Positions 18,167 through 26,339 of a stretch of 49,635 nucleotides of DNA are shown piece after piece; position 1 is the stretch's first letter, and every line of letters begins with the position of its first letter. The notes under the pieces are model-generated. The model made no database searches. It was not told where the DNA came from and was given only the letters and a program-made list of their open reading frames with translations. Position numbers and translations under genes: made by a program. Source of the stretch: Aigarchaeota archaeon (GTDB taxonomy: Archaea; Thermoproteota; Nitrososphaeria_A; Caldarchaeales; Wolframiiraptoraceae); NCBI GenBank assembly GCA_025058515.1, contig JANXDW010000029.1, positions 1 through 49,635 on the forward strand, in the 5' to 3' direction.

Positions 18167-18982
18167 GTGAGTAAACCAGAGAAGAAGCTTCAGCAGAGAT
18201 TGTATAGATATGATAGAGAGCAGAGATATTTAAGGAAGAGGTCTGAGCTAGATGAGGTTTTGGAAGAAGTATTCGATAAGTTGACTCTTATGACATTATA
18301 CGATTTGATGAACAAAGGTTTGATCAAAGAATTTTATGGAGTTGTTAGTGCGGGGAAAGAATCGAGGATATATCTTGCTAGAGATCGAGACCTAAACTAT
18401 TTAGCCGTGAAGATATACTTGGTAACGAGCGCTGAGTTCAAGAAGAATAGAGTAATGTATATATCGGGAGATCCTAGGTTTAAACGTATTCCAAGCGATT
18501 TCAGAAACTTCATATACCTATGGGCTAAGAGAGAGTTCAGCAATCTAGAAGCTGCATATAATGTCGGCGTCTCCGTGCCTAAACCATTATTCGTCAGGAA
18601 CAATATCTTAGGTATGTCTTTCCTCGGAGAAGATGGAAGAAGATATCCAACCTTAGCAGAGGTTAAGCTAACTAGAGAAGAGCTGGAAGAGATATATCCT
18701 CAAGTAATCAATGCAGTGAAGAAGATGTATAATGAGGCAAAACTAGTTCACGGAGATTTAAGCGAGTACAATATCTTCAAACTTCCTAACAATAGCATTG
18801 CCTTCATAGATCTTTCTCAAGCAGTACACGTAAAGCAGCCTCAAGCTGACCAGCTACTCTTAAGAGATTTAAAGAATGTTATAAGATTCTTCAAGAAGAA
18901 TGGATTAGAGGTGGGAGAGCTTGAGAGTTTATTTGAAGAGATAACTGGGCGTTTACCTAAGTATAGTTTAAGTGAAGATTGA
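18167..18982 (+). CDS. rio1: RIO1-type serine/threonine kinase/ATPase
   Basis: A 271-residue RIO kinase, the archaeal protein that releases or matures the small ribosomal subunit. Landmarks are SAGKES (61-66) as the flexible P-loop, ATP-binding Lys82 in LAVKIY, catalytic loop HGDLSEYN (195-202; Asp197 and Asn202) and the metal-binding IDLSQAV (Asp215). The N-terminal helical basic region is normal for RIO1. The start is GTG at 18167, close to the predicted transcript start. The Dim2-type KH gene follows after 18 bases, the usual archaeal pairing. Confidence 0.95.
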   Translation: MSKPEKKLQQRLYRYDREQRYLRKRSELDEVLEEVFDKLTLMTLYDLMNKGLIKEFYGVVSAGKESRIYLARDRDLNYLAVKIYLVTSAEFKKNRVMYISGDPRFKRIPSDFRNFIYLWAKREFSNLEAAYNVGVSVPKPLFVRNNILGMSFLGEDGRRYPTLAEVKLTREELEEIYPQVINAVKKMYNEAKLVHGDLSEYNIFKLPNNSIAFIDLSQAVHVKQPQADQLLLRDLKNVIRFFKKNGLEVGELESLFEEITGRLPKYSLSED

Positions 18983-19000
18983 AGATGGAGGGGTGGGAGA

Positions 19001-19567
19001 TTGGAGACAAACTACTTCATCGTAAATATTCCTCAAGAAAGAGTCGGGGTCTTGATAGGTCAGAAGGGTATGGTTAAGAAGACTATTGAAGATAGACTAG
19101 GGGTAAGGTTAGAGATAGATAGTCAATCGGGATCTGTTAAGATAGAGCTGGATAAACCGATTGGAGAAGAAGTTGACCCTATAGCGCTCTTTAAGGCTAA
19201 AGATGTAGTTGAAGCAATAGGGAGAGGTTTCTCTCCTGAGAGAGCTTTTAGACTTTTCTCTGAAGATGGAATCCTCACAATAATACACATCGATGACTAT
19301 GTTAAACGTACTAGGAATAATCTTGTAAGAGTTAGAGCTAGGTTGATCGGTCAAGAAGGTAAGACTAGAAGAATAATTGAGGAGACAACAAATACATACA
19401 TATCGATTTATGGAGATACTGTAGCTATAATAGGTGAAGATGAAGAAGATGTGAAGGCAGCAGAAGAAGCTATAGTCTCTATAATAAATGGTGCACCGCA
19501 TAACTCCGTCTACAGGTTCCTCAACAACTATGCAAGAAGTAGAAAACTTAGAATGGTTAAGAAGTAA
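19001..19567 (+). CDS. KH-domain RNA-binding protein, Dim2/Pno1 type
   Basis: A 188-residue archaeal homologue of Dim2/Pno1, which binds near the 3' end of 16S rRNA during small-subunit maturation. Two KH domains carry the GxxG loops GQKG (in VGVLIGQKGMVKKTIE) and GQEG (in ARLIGQEGKTRRIIE), with a basic C-terminus. The start is TTG at 19001, preceded by a strong GGAGGGG site. Its place behind RIO1 and next to aIF1A is the recurrent archaeal ribosome-assembly neighbourhood; here aIF1A is on the opposite strand. Confidence 0.92.
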   Translation: METNYFIVNIPQERVGVLIGQKGMVKKTIEDRLGVRLEIDSQSGSVKIELDKPIGEEVDPIALFKAKDVVEAIGRGFSPERAFRLFSEDGILTIIHIDDYVKRTRNNLVRVRARLIGQEGKTRRIIEETTNTYISIYGDTVAIIGEDEEDVKAAEEAIVSIINGAPHNSVYRFLNNYARSRKLRMVKK

Positions 19568-19596
19568 GCATAGATAATCTAAAAGACTAGTAAGAA

Positions 19597-19929
19597 TTAT
19601 TCAGAGATCTTTGTTTTAAGAAAATCTGGTAGAACTCCTTGTTCAGCTAACTTTAATGCCTGACCTTTTGTAAACCTCCACCATATATCTCCACGTTTAT
19701 CACTCTGGAAATCCCATGGGCTAACCAATACCAAGTCTCCCTCCTTTATCCATATCTTACGTTTAAGCTGCCCCCTAATTCTACACAACCTAGACTTCCC
19801 ATCACTACAGTCAACTAATACTCTATCATAGCCATACATCTTAACTACTACTCCGTAAACATCTCCAGGTCCAGGCTCCATCATCTGCTCTAGTTCTTCA
19901 GGCTCCGAGATGACTTTCCGTTTCCCCAA
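19597..19929 (-). CDS. Translation initiation factor aIF1A
   Basis: A 110-residue OB-fold factor that occupies the decoding site and helps scanning or start-codon selection. It matches the archaeal family in length and motifs: GDVYGVVVKMYGYDRVLV, CRIRGQLKRKIWI and EGDLVLVSPWDFQSDKRGDI. The start is a TTG at 19929, with GGTGAT three bases before it, complementary to the 16S 3' end. A perfect 7-8-7 inverted repeat (GGTATCT / AGATACC, 19949-19970) lies just upstream and might regulate it. Confidence 0.97.
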   Translation of the reverse strand: MGKRKVISEPEELEQMMEPGPGDVYGVVVKMYGYDRVLVDCSDGKSRLCRIRGQLKRKIWIKEGDLVLVSPWDFQSDKRGDIWWRFTKGQALKLAEQGVLPDFLKTKISE

Positions 19930-20074
19930 TATATCACCTAACCTATTTGGTATCTCTGGAGAAAGATACCTTAACCTACTATTTTAATGTTAGTATAATT
20001 CTACTGTGTGGATGATTTTATAAATAGAGAAAGATACTTTAATAGTGTAGACGTAATTGTTGATGTAGAGATCG

Positions 20075-20746
20075 TTGAAGCTAGCTGCATTATTTAGTGG
20101 TGGGAAAGACTCTACTTATGCTATCTACTGTGTAGAGAATATGGGTTGTACTGTTGAGCTCCTCTTAACAGCCTACCCAAGATCTGCGGATGCTCTATAC
20201 TTCCATTACCCCAATATCTGGTTAACGAGATTACAAGCAGAAGCTATGAGAAAAGAACACATACTTGAGAGAGTTGTAGACGATGAGCTGGAGACTTTAA
20301 AGAATTTGATAGAGAAAGCCTCTGAGACTGTTGAGGGAATTGTTTTAGGAGTGATCTCGAGTAATTTCCAGAAGAAGACTGTGGAAGAGATCTGTAGAGA
20401 AAATAATCTACAGTTGTTCACACCTCTCTGGAGTAGAGATCCATCAAGATTGATAAGAGAGATCATTAATTCTGATTTTAAGGTTATGGTTACAGGTGTA
20501 GCTGCATGGGGGCTTACTAGAGAATGGTTGGGGAAGATCTTAACAGAGATAGAAGTGGAGAGATTAGAATATATTGGTGAGAGGTTTGGAGTGAACTTAT
20601 GTGGAGAGGGTGGAGAGATGGAGACTATAGTTTTAGATTGTCCACTCTTTACTAAGAGGCTGGAGATCGTCGACCATGAGGTTGAGTGGAAAGGTGATAG
20701 AGGTTTTCTCAATATTCTAGAAGCTAGATTGGTGGAGAAGTTCTAG
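20075..20746 (+). CDS. Diphthine--ammonia ligase-like ATP-pyrophosphatase
   Basis: A 223-residue PP-loop ATP pyrophosphatase of the Dph6 (MJ0570) family. The PP-loop SGGKDS is at residues 8-13, and the family signature GVAAWGLTREWLGK with CGEGGEMETIVLDCP near the C-terminus is characteristic of the Dph6 group. The eukaryotic enzyme makes the last step of diphthamide on elongation factor 2. Archaeal members are assumed to do the same; this is inference from family. The start is TTG at 20075. It converges with aIF5A, overlapping four bases. Confidence 0.85.
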   Translation: MKLAALFSGGKDSTYAIYCVENMGCTVELLLTAYPRSADALYFHYPNIWLTRLQAEAMRKEHILERVVDDELETLKNLIEKASETVEGIVLGVISSNFQKKTVEEICRENNLQLFTPLWSRDPSRLIREIINSDFKVMVTGVAAWGLTREWLGKILTEIEVERLEYIGERFGVNLCGEGGEMETIVLDCPLFTKRLEIVDHEVEWKGDRGFLNILEARLVEKF

Positions 20747-21138
20747 CTTTCTCTAACGTGAGTTATCATACACCGCCCCATAATCTTCCAGTATTCTACT
20801 GTCTTCCCAGGCTCGATTTTAGATCTTAGTACCTCATCTGAAGGTGTAGGTACTTCAACTATCTCAAGCGTCTCGTTATCCATTAAGCTAATGGTATCGG
20901 TTACCGAGACTACTTGTCCAGTTCTCTTCTCTATTATCGGAACCTCGACTTTCGCATCAGCTGGACCTACCATCGTTCTCTTAACATCATCGAATATTCC
21001 TATAGCGACTAAACGTACTTTTGCTGAACCATGCTTCCCAGGCTTCGACTTCTCCAATTCTACAATCCTACAAGGTTCTCCATCAATCACTATATTATGC
21101 CCAACCTTCAATGAACCTAAATCTACTGGCTTGCTCAT
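20743..21138 (-). CDS. Translation factor aIF5A
   Basis: A 131-residue translation factor that relieves ribosome stalling. Lys35 in KPGKHGSAK is the expected site for hypusine or deoxyhypusine modification. The two-domain length is normal, ending in an OB fold. Start ATG at 21138 matches the family. It shares four bases at its 3' end with the convergent Dph6-like gene. Confidence 0.97.
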   Translation of the reverse strand: MSKPVDLGSLKVGHNIVIDGEPCRIVELEKSKPGKHGSAKVRLVAIGIFDDVKRTMVGPADAKVEVPIIEKRTGQVVSVTDTISLMDNETLEIVEVPTPSDEVLRSKIEPGKTVEYWKIMGRCMITHVRES

Positions 21139-21220
21139 AGATCTCCGGATGAATTATGGATAACCTTAATTTAAAGCTTGATGAGCATTTAGGTAAAACC
21201 CTAGTGATCAGATATGGACG

Positions 21221-21457
21221 TTATCTTCTAGTTTCTTCTTCTGTGAGGGCTATAAGTGTTGAAGCTCTATGATATAGTATTCTCACTTTCTCTTCTATAT
21301 CACCTACAGGTATACTTTTCTTCTTTGCTATCTTTATCTCATCGAACAACTCTTCTAAGATTCTGAGAACAAGGTCTAGCCTAACCTCCTTCTTAAGATA
21401 TTCTTCACATATATTGAGGTCTTCATTTAATTTAGCTATCAGCTGCTCTCTCTCCAA
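21221..21457 (-). CDS. Helical protein of unknown function (78 residues)
   Basis: A 78-residue acidic protein that looks entirely alpha-helical (several amphipathic segments such as RLDLVLRILEELFDEIKIAK). No motif or membrane segment is seen. Start at 21457 lies about 30 bases from a TATA-like block. A pair of direct repeats lies upstream of that promoter, suggesting regulation. I do not recognise the family. Confidence 0.6.
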   Translation of the reverse strand: MEREQLIAKLNEDLNICEEYLKKEVRLDLVLRILEELFDEIKIAKKKSIPVGDIEEKVRILYHRASTLIALTEEETRR

Positions 21458-21507
21458 CTTACTCCATCATGATTATCTAGAAATATCTATAATAAAAATT
21501 TATGCTG

Positions 21508-21564
21508 AAAAATGATCGGATCTCTTAATATTTTTATTGATAGATCTCTTCTAAAAATGATCGG
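21508..21564. repeat. Direct repeats upstream of a small gene
   Basis: AAAAATGATCGG occurs at 21508-21519 and 21553-21564, 45 bases apart, and GATCTCTT occurs at 21519-21526 and 21543-21550 inside the same interval. The array lies upstream of the TATA-like region of the 78-residue gene, a typical place for regulator binding sites. No binding protein is known. Confidence 0.5.
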
Positions 21565-21634
21565 TTCAGTCTATAAGTAGTCTACTGATCTAAAAACATA
21601 TCTTAGAGATCTTCAATCATCTTTGTATCTGGAG

Positions 21635-22039
21635 CTAGACGTATCGACTGCAGTTATAACAATACCATCTTTTGTATTGTTCGATATAGGTTAAGGGTTT
21701 TCCACATGTTGGGCATGATGGTTTCTCCTTTCTCTTGAATACACCAGTTATCACATCTAGTTTTCCCTTTTCTTCTTTCACAGGGGTTACGGTTTGAGGA
21801 GTAACTGTAGTTGCTGCTGGAGCCGGTAACTCGATATTCTCTTTTAATATTATGATATCGCCTACAGCTGAGATCTTACTCCACTCGATAGTATATGTAG
21901 TCTGAGCTCTCGTCAATATCTGGATCCCCATCTCTCCTCCTCCAAGAGGCAAAGCTATATCCTGGACTGTTCCAATGAAGGTTCCATTTGGATTATATAC
22001 TTGCATCCCGATCAATTTACCTCTAGGTATCATGGACAA
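21635..22039 (-). CDS. PRC-barrel protein with C-terminal zinc ribbon
   Basis: A 134-residue protein. Residues 5-70 form a PRC-barrel beta-fold (RGKLIGMQVYNPNGTFIGTV, TYTIEWSKISAVGDIIIL), a fold used for RNA or protein contacts in archaea. A linker rich in Pro, Thr and Glu follows, then a zinc ribbon (CPTCGKPL and CYNCSRYV, four Cys). The start is TTG at 22039 with GGTGG seven bases before it; ATG at 22033 is a close alternative. PRC barrels occur in ribosome-maturation (RimM) and cell-division (CdvA) proteins, but neither is indicated here. Confidence 0.75.
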   Translation of the reverse strand: MSMIPRGKLIGMQVYNPNGTFIGTVQDIALPLGGGEMGIQILTRAQTTYTIEWSKISAVGDIIILKENIELPAPAATTVTPQTVTPVKEEKGKLDVITGVFKRKEKPSCPTCGKPLTYIEQYKRWYCYNCSRYV

Positions 22040-22140
22040 GATTTAACCACCTATCTACTTGTCACTGTCTCCAGTCTTTAATAAATCTTCCGATCAGTGA
22101 GTAACTTCTTAAAAGAATGTAGAAAATATATTAGAGATCT

Positions 22141-23304
22141 TCAGCTGGAGGGTTGAATATATCCTTCTTTAATCAACTTGGTGAAAAGGTAGCTTAGATT
22201 GCTTTCTGAGGAAAATCTTACATACAAGATCACTACTGCGAGAGAAACCGTCAATATAGTTACTAAGAGAAGAGCTAGCAACGCGATTGCGTAGAGATAG
22301 TCTCCTCCAGTAACTGCTATAGTGAAGCTTATGGGAGCTTGGATGAAACCATAAACTTCTACGAGATTATTTGCAAAAGAATGTATCTTTGGTTCTTCAA
22401 CCACCATTGCGGCATTATCCTTGATCCTTATACCTGAGTCTCTGTAAAGCCAGACTACAGGACCTACATAAGCTGAACCTACAACGACCGCTAGAATAGA
22501 GAACATGACTAGTTGAACCGCTTTGGCCATGGGATCAGATGGCATAGAGATTTCAAAGAATGGGAATAACTCAACAATATTAAATAATGTTAGAGAAAAA
22601 CCTAGACCGAAAGCTAATGGATAGTAAGATTTTGAGAATGCATTACTCAAAGTCAACTCTTCTCCTGTCCTCTTATGAAAGATTAACTCATATCTTCCCA
22701 TCCCTTTTCTCATTTTTCTTACTAGTAGATAGAATGCGAGCCTAGGGCTGATGAAATGCCATAAGATCCATGTAGCCAAAGCCAAGATTACCAATCTCAG
22801 TAGAGCTAACGGTTCTCTCAAGAATATCAAGAATAGAGCTATAGCGATCAAGTATAGTAGATGTTTTTCAAATCCAACCTTGATATCTGGTACCTCATCC
22901 CTTCTTCTATGCCTCTCCACAACTATGCCAGCTATAACTCCCGAGGTTATGAGAGCTGGAGGTATACTGAATATCGTCAAGTGCCATATGATAGCTCCTA
23001 AATAGCCCATGTTTATGATTGCTGACCCTAAAATCAATGTTGGTGTAGGTGAAATGATCCCTATAGCTATTGGTATAAGGTAGAATTTCTTTATAGGATT
23101 CATACTTGAAACTATCCATGCTACGCTTGCTGCAGTTAACCCTGGACCTATATCGATGTAGAGAGTTGTTGAGAGAGCTAGGTAATGTGCTCTGAGCCCC
23201 GGCATGCTCAGCTGAACCCATTCTAGAATTATTCCCGTAAGTGTAACCGCTATTCCTATTAGAAAGACTATTGCCCCTGTCTTAGTAGATGGCTCCGATC
23301 TCAT
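22141..23304 (-). CDS. Polytopic membrane protein, unknown family
   Basis: A 387-residue integral membrane protein with about nine or ten hydrophobic segments and a central charged loop (KMRKGMGRYELIFHKRTGEEL) of roughly 40 residues. No transporter or enzyme motif is recognised. Its start overlaps the end of the previous gene by four bases (ATGA), which implies coupled translation. It closes the six-gene membrane/secreted cluster. Confidence 0.6.
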   Translation of the reverse strand: MRSEPSTKTGAIVFLIGIAVTLTGIILEWVQLSMPGLRAHYLALSTTLYIDIGPGLTAASVAWIVSSMNPIKKFYLIPIAIGIISPTPTLILGSAIINMGYLGAIIWHLTIFSIPPALITSGVIAGIVVERHRRRDEVPDIKVGFEKHLLYLIAIALFLIFLREPLALLRLVILALATWILWHFISPRLAFYLLVRKMRKGMGRYELIFHKRTGEELTLSNAFSKSYYPLAFGLGFSLTLFNIVELFPFFEISMPSDPMAKAVQLVMFSILAVVVGSAYVGPVVWLYRDSGIRIKDNAAMVVEEPKIHSFANNLVEVYGFIQAPISFTIAVTGGDYLYAIALLALLLVTILTVSLAVVILYVRFSSESNLSYLFTKLIKEGYIQPSS

Positions 23305-24686
23305 TCTCCTTCAACCTTTATCAATCTTCCGAGCCTATAGAGAATTAAGAGGATGATTAGTATAGCTGAAGAAGAGATTAACGTATAGTATGATGGTCCA
23401 CTGTAGGCGAATTCTATTTCTTGTGGAGGTCGCTTCTCAGCTTTCTCAATAACATACCATGAAGAGAGGAAACTAGTTGATAGTATCCTGTCAATTATTT
23501 CTTGATGTGGAGATATTTCATCTCTCACCACTTTGAAGTAGGGTTGACTAGATGAGACTGTTTTCACGGCTAAGGTTGATCCATCTTGAAATTCATCGGC
23601 CTTCTCGATTCCTTCAATTTTTGATAATCTTTGGAGAAGAAGCGGTAGGTTGAGGTCATACATTCTTATTCTCGGACTCCTATTATAGGTCTCCATGAGC
23701 TGATTGAAATCTAAGGATGGATCAAGTAATAAATAATTGAAAGAATCTTTCTCTTGAAGTATTAATCTACCTCCTGAGATCCAGTTTTCCATAAGCTTTA
23801 CCGCAATCTTCTCAGATTCTCTTAACACCTCATCTCTGAGAGAGCTGCCATAACCTGTTTCTAGAGATGTGATGAAGCTATTTAGGAAAAGCTCATAACT
23901 TTCATAATCCAATTCTTCACTTGATTCTTTGATGTAGTTTAGGGTATAGTTGAGATGTACCTCCCATAATGCAGGTACTTCTAATGGTAGCTGTGTCTTA
24001 GATGATAGAGCTACGTTGAGAGCTATAGATAGGATCTGGAGACCTAATGCGAGGTTTTCCCTACGTCTAGAAGTATAGTTTACGAACTCTGTAAATTTAT
24101 CTGATATCTCTTCTAACGCTATCTCTATATCTTGTTTGTTAGGTTTCCCACCCGCTATGATCGAAGTATGTGCTGAATAGAGTAGATATGTAGAGCATGA
24201 TGTTACCGGGGTCCACCCAAACTCTTTCACGAGAGACACACAAGAATTCATCAATATTTCTCTTGATCCCTCAGACCCGGTTAACCCATAGTGTAATACT
24301 GCAAGATCCAGCAATGCTTGCTGCGTCAATAGAATCTCGTATCTATCCTCTACTCCCATCTCTGCACTCTTCAAGTGCGAGTGTAGAGCTCTAGCGATCT
24401 TATTGAAGATGCTTAACGATTCACTATCTCCGAGGCCTAGGTGTACGTATCCTGCTAAGAGACCAAGTCTAGCCGTGGCTTTGATCATATTCTTCTCACC
24501 GTATCTCCACGTAACTCCTTCCACGTCAAGATTAGATTTAACATATTCAAGCATGCTCTTTAGATAATTCTCTACAGATGATTCTAGAGATTCTTGTTCT
24601 AAACTGCTCATGATACTTGGATGGAAAGAGGTAGACGCCGTGAGCATGATGATTAAGATTATTGAGATTTTATCAATGATGGTCAT
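23301..24686 (-). CDS. Signal-anchored helical extracytoplasmic protein
   Basis: A 461-residue protein with an N-terminal signal sequence (about 22 hydrophobic residues), a long helical ectodomain rich in Leu, Glu and Ser, and a single C-terminal membrane helix (ISSSAILIILLILYRLG) followed by a short basic end. The ectodomain has TPR-like helical spacing but no clear repeat. Function unknown. It follows the M6 protease gene after nine bases and overlaps the next gene by four bases, so the three form one transcription unit. Confidence 0.6.
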   Translation of the reverse strand: MTIIDKISIILIIMLTASTSFHPSIMSSLEQESLESSVENYLKSMLEYVKSNLDVEGVTWRYGEKNMIKATARLGLLAGYVHLGLGDSESLSIFNKIARALHSHLKSAEMGVEDRYEILLTQQALLDLAVLHYGLTGSEGSREILMNSCVSLVKEFGWTPVTSCSTYLLYSAHTSIIAGGKPNKQDIEIALEEISDKFTEFVNYTSRRRENLALGLQILSIALNVALSSKTQLPLEVPALWEVHLNYTLNYIKESSEELDYESYELFLNSFITSLETGYGSSLRDEVLRESEKIAVKLMENWISGGRLILQEKDSFNYLLLDPSLDFNQLMETYNRSPRIRMYDLNLPLLLQRLSKIEGIEKADEFQDGSTLAVKTVSSSQPYFKVVRDEISPHQEIIDRILSTSFLSSWYVIEKAEKRPPQEIEFAYSGPSYYTLISSSAILIILLILYRLGRLIKVEGE

Positions 24687-24695
24687 TTCTATTTT

Positions 24696-26339
24696 CTACC
24701 ATGGTGGATATTGTGGAGGTGGAGGTGGTAGAGGAGCCTTCTTCCTAAAGATAATCATCACGAAGACGATTATCACCGCTGCCAATATTATGATAATTGA
24801 GAGGTAGTCTGTGAAGCTTTCTATGCGTGGTGGAGGAGCCACGGTGACCGTTACTATAATACTCTTCGTAACCGTTCCATGAGTTGTTACAGTTGTGTAT
24901 ATTGTTTCAGTATATGTTCCTGTAAGAGTTCTTGTTATGATTGTAACCTCTTTATCTGGCTCAGTATCTTCTTCAGTTTCCTCAGCCGGCTCTCCCTCTA
25001 GGCTTATGTATACTTTAGCTATACCTTTTGATCCATCAAATTCTGTAACTTTTATGTAGTAACCTTCTTCTGTTGTAACTTCTTCAGTTAAGAGATTTAT
25101 AGCATAGCTGCCCAGCCTTCCCAGCCCACTCCACTGACCTCTGTAATGATTATAATCATAGTATGGTGCATCGAGAGTCTCGCAAAGCCTAATGTATCTT
25201 TTATCGAGTGTCTTGCATTCAGGAGGTGTACCAAGGTTTGCGTCAAGTAGACTGACCATATATGGTTCTCCCTCAACATTCCGAGACCTATACTTATTAA
25301 TTTTGAACAATAGAACTCCTGGACTTGGTAGAGCGGCATCTTGACCTACTGGTCTTCTAGCATGTATGAAGTAGTATTCTTCTTCATTTATGGGGATTAT
25401 TATCCCATGTGGTTCATCAGGTTTATCTAAAGTGTGTATTATGTACTCTCCATCCTCCTTTACTTCTACGGCCTCTATCCATCCTAGAAGGTACTTTGAC
25501 CATCCATCGATATCGACTGGAGGGTCTAGGAATGGGCCTGAGTCCATGTTCGTCCAAACACCTACCTCTGAACCTGCACTATAACCATCTTTAGAATACA
25601 CGTAGTGGTCGTATATCCACATACTGTGAGTGAACTCGTGCATCATGACGGAGGGCACATCTTCCTCAGCAACAGTCTCTACCCCAGCTATTAGATGCCA
25701 TCCTCCATCCGGCTTCTTATGCATTAAAATATCTGCGATCATCTGGTATTCAGGACCTTGTCTCTTAAGCATTTCATAAATTGTATCTAGTCCATACATC
25801 TCTCCGAGAAGGTAGAGAGGTTTAGACATCATACAGTGGCTCCAAATATCGTTAGGCGAGCCGCTTGTTGCTTCATCTCCACCTGCATGAACTATAATGA
25901 TGTGCTTGAACTCTGTTATGTCTTTCCCAGATTTTTCTTTAAAGAACTTGATTGCCAGATACTTGAACTCTAAAGATCTTGCATTATCATCTCCTCTCTG
26001 TGCTCCTGGGCTCGGTCCACCATAGTAGGCCATGTTCTTCGGCAAGGTTATCACTTTTGGATATATGTAGTAGTCTAACCACGTCTTCCCATATGAGCTG
26101 GACTTGATAAATCTATTAACTATGTTCACTATCTCTTCAACTTTCTGTATTGAAGCTCTAATCCTAACGTCTGAAAACTCAACCATAAGCACTAGAGTCT
26201 TCTGCGGTCCAAGGAAGTGTATAGGTCTATTCCACTCGATCTTTATCTCCTCTTCTTGAGCATCACCCACTGAAAGAATTGATAAACTCGATAGAGTTAA
26301 TAGAAAGATGAAGATTACTGTAACAATCTTATGATACAC
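24696..26339 (-). CDS. M6-type secreted zinc metalloprotease with membrane anchor
   Basis: A 547-residue extracellular protease. A signal peptide (IVTVIFIFLLTLSSLSILSV) precedes a catalytic domain resembling the M6 (immune inhibitor A) family, with QKTLVLMVEFSDV near the start of the domain and HEFTHSMWIYD at 234-244. His234, Glu235 and His238 make the zinc site; Asp244 fits the third ligand position, but the usual Gly is replaced by Trp. The C-terminus has a Thr-rich stalk (EVTIITRTLTGTYTETIY), one membrane helix and a cytosolic tail KKAPLPPPPPQYPPW. The GTG start at 26339 has AGGAGGTG eight bases before it; further upstream codons are therefore not used. Confidence 0.8.
   Translation of the reverse strand: MYHKIVTVIFIFLLTLSSLSILSVGDAQEEEIKIEWNRPIHFLGPQKTLVLMVEFSDVRIRASIQKVEEIVNIVNRFIKSSSYGKTWLDYYIYPKVITLPKNMAYYGGPSPGAQRGDDNARSLEFKYLAIKFFKEKSGKDITEFKHIIIVHAGGDEATSGSPNDIWSHCMMSKPLYLLGEMYGLDTIYEMLKRQGPEYQMIADILMHKKPDGGWHLIAGVETVAEEDVPSVMMHEFTHSMWIYDHYVYSKDGYSAGSEVGVWTNMDSGPFLDPPVDIDGWSKYLLGWIEAVEVKEDGEYIIHTLDKPDEPHGIIIPINEEEYYFIHARRPVGQDAALPSPGVLLFKINKYRSRNVEGEPYMVSLLDANLGTPPECKTLDKRYIRLCETLDAPYYDYNHYRGQWSGLGRLGSYAINLLTEEVTTEEGYYIKVTEFDGSKGIAKVYISLEGEPAEETEEDTEPDKEVTIITRTLTGTYTETIYTTVTTHGTVTKSIIVTVTVAPPPRIESFTDYLSIIIILAAVIIVFVMIIFRKKAPLPPPPPQYPPW

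Noticed and set aside
24610-24807. Plus-strand frame over the proline tail of the M6-type protease
   Set aside because: The Gly-rich stretch is the antisense image of the CCX proline codons of the real gene.
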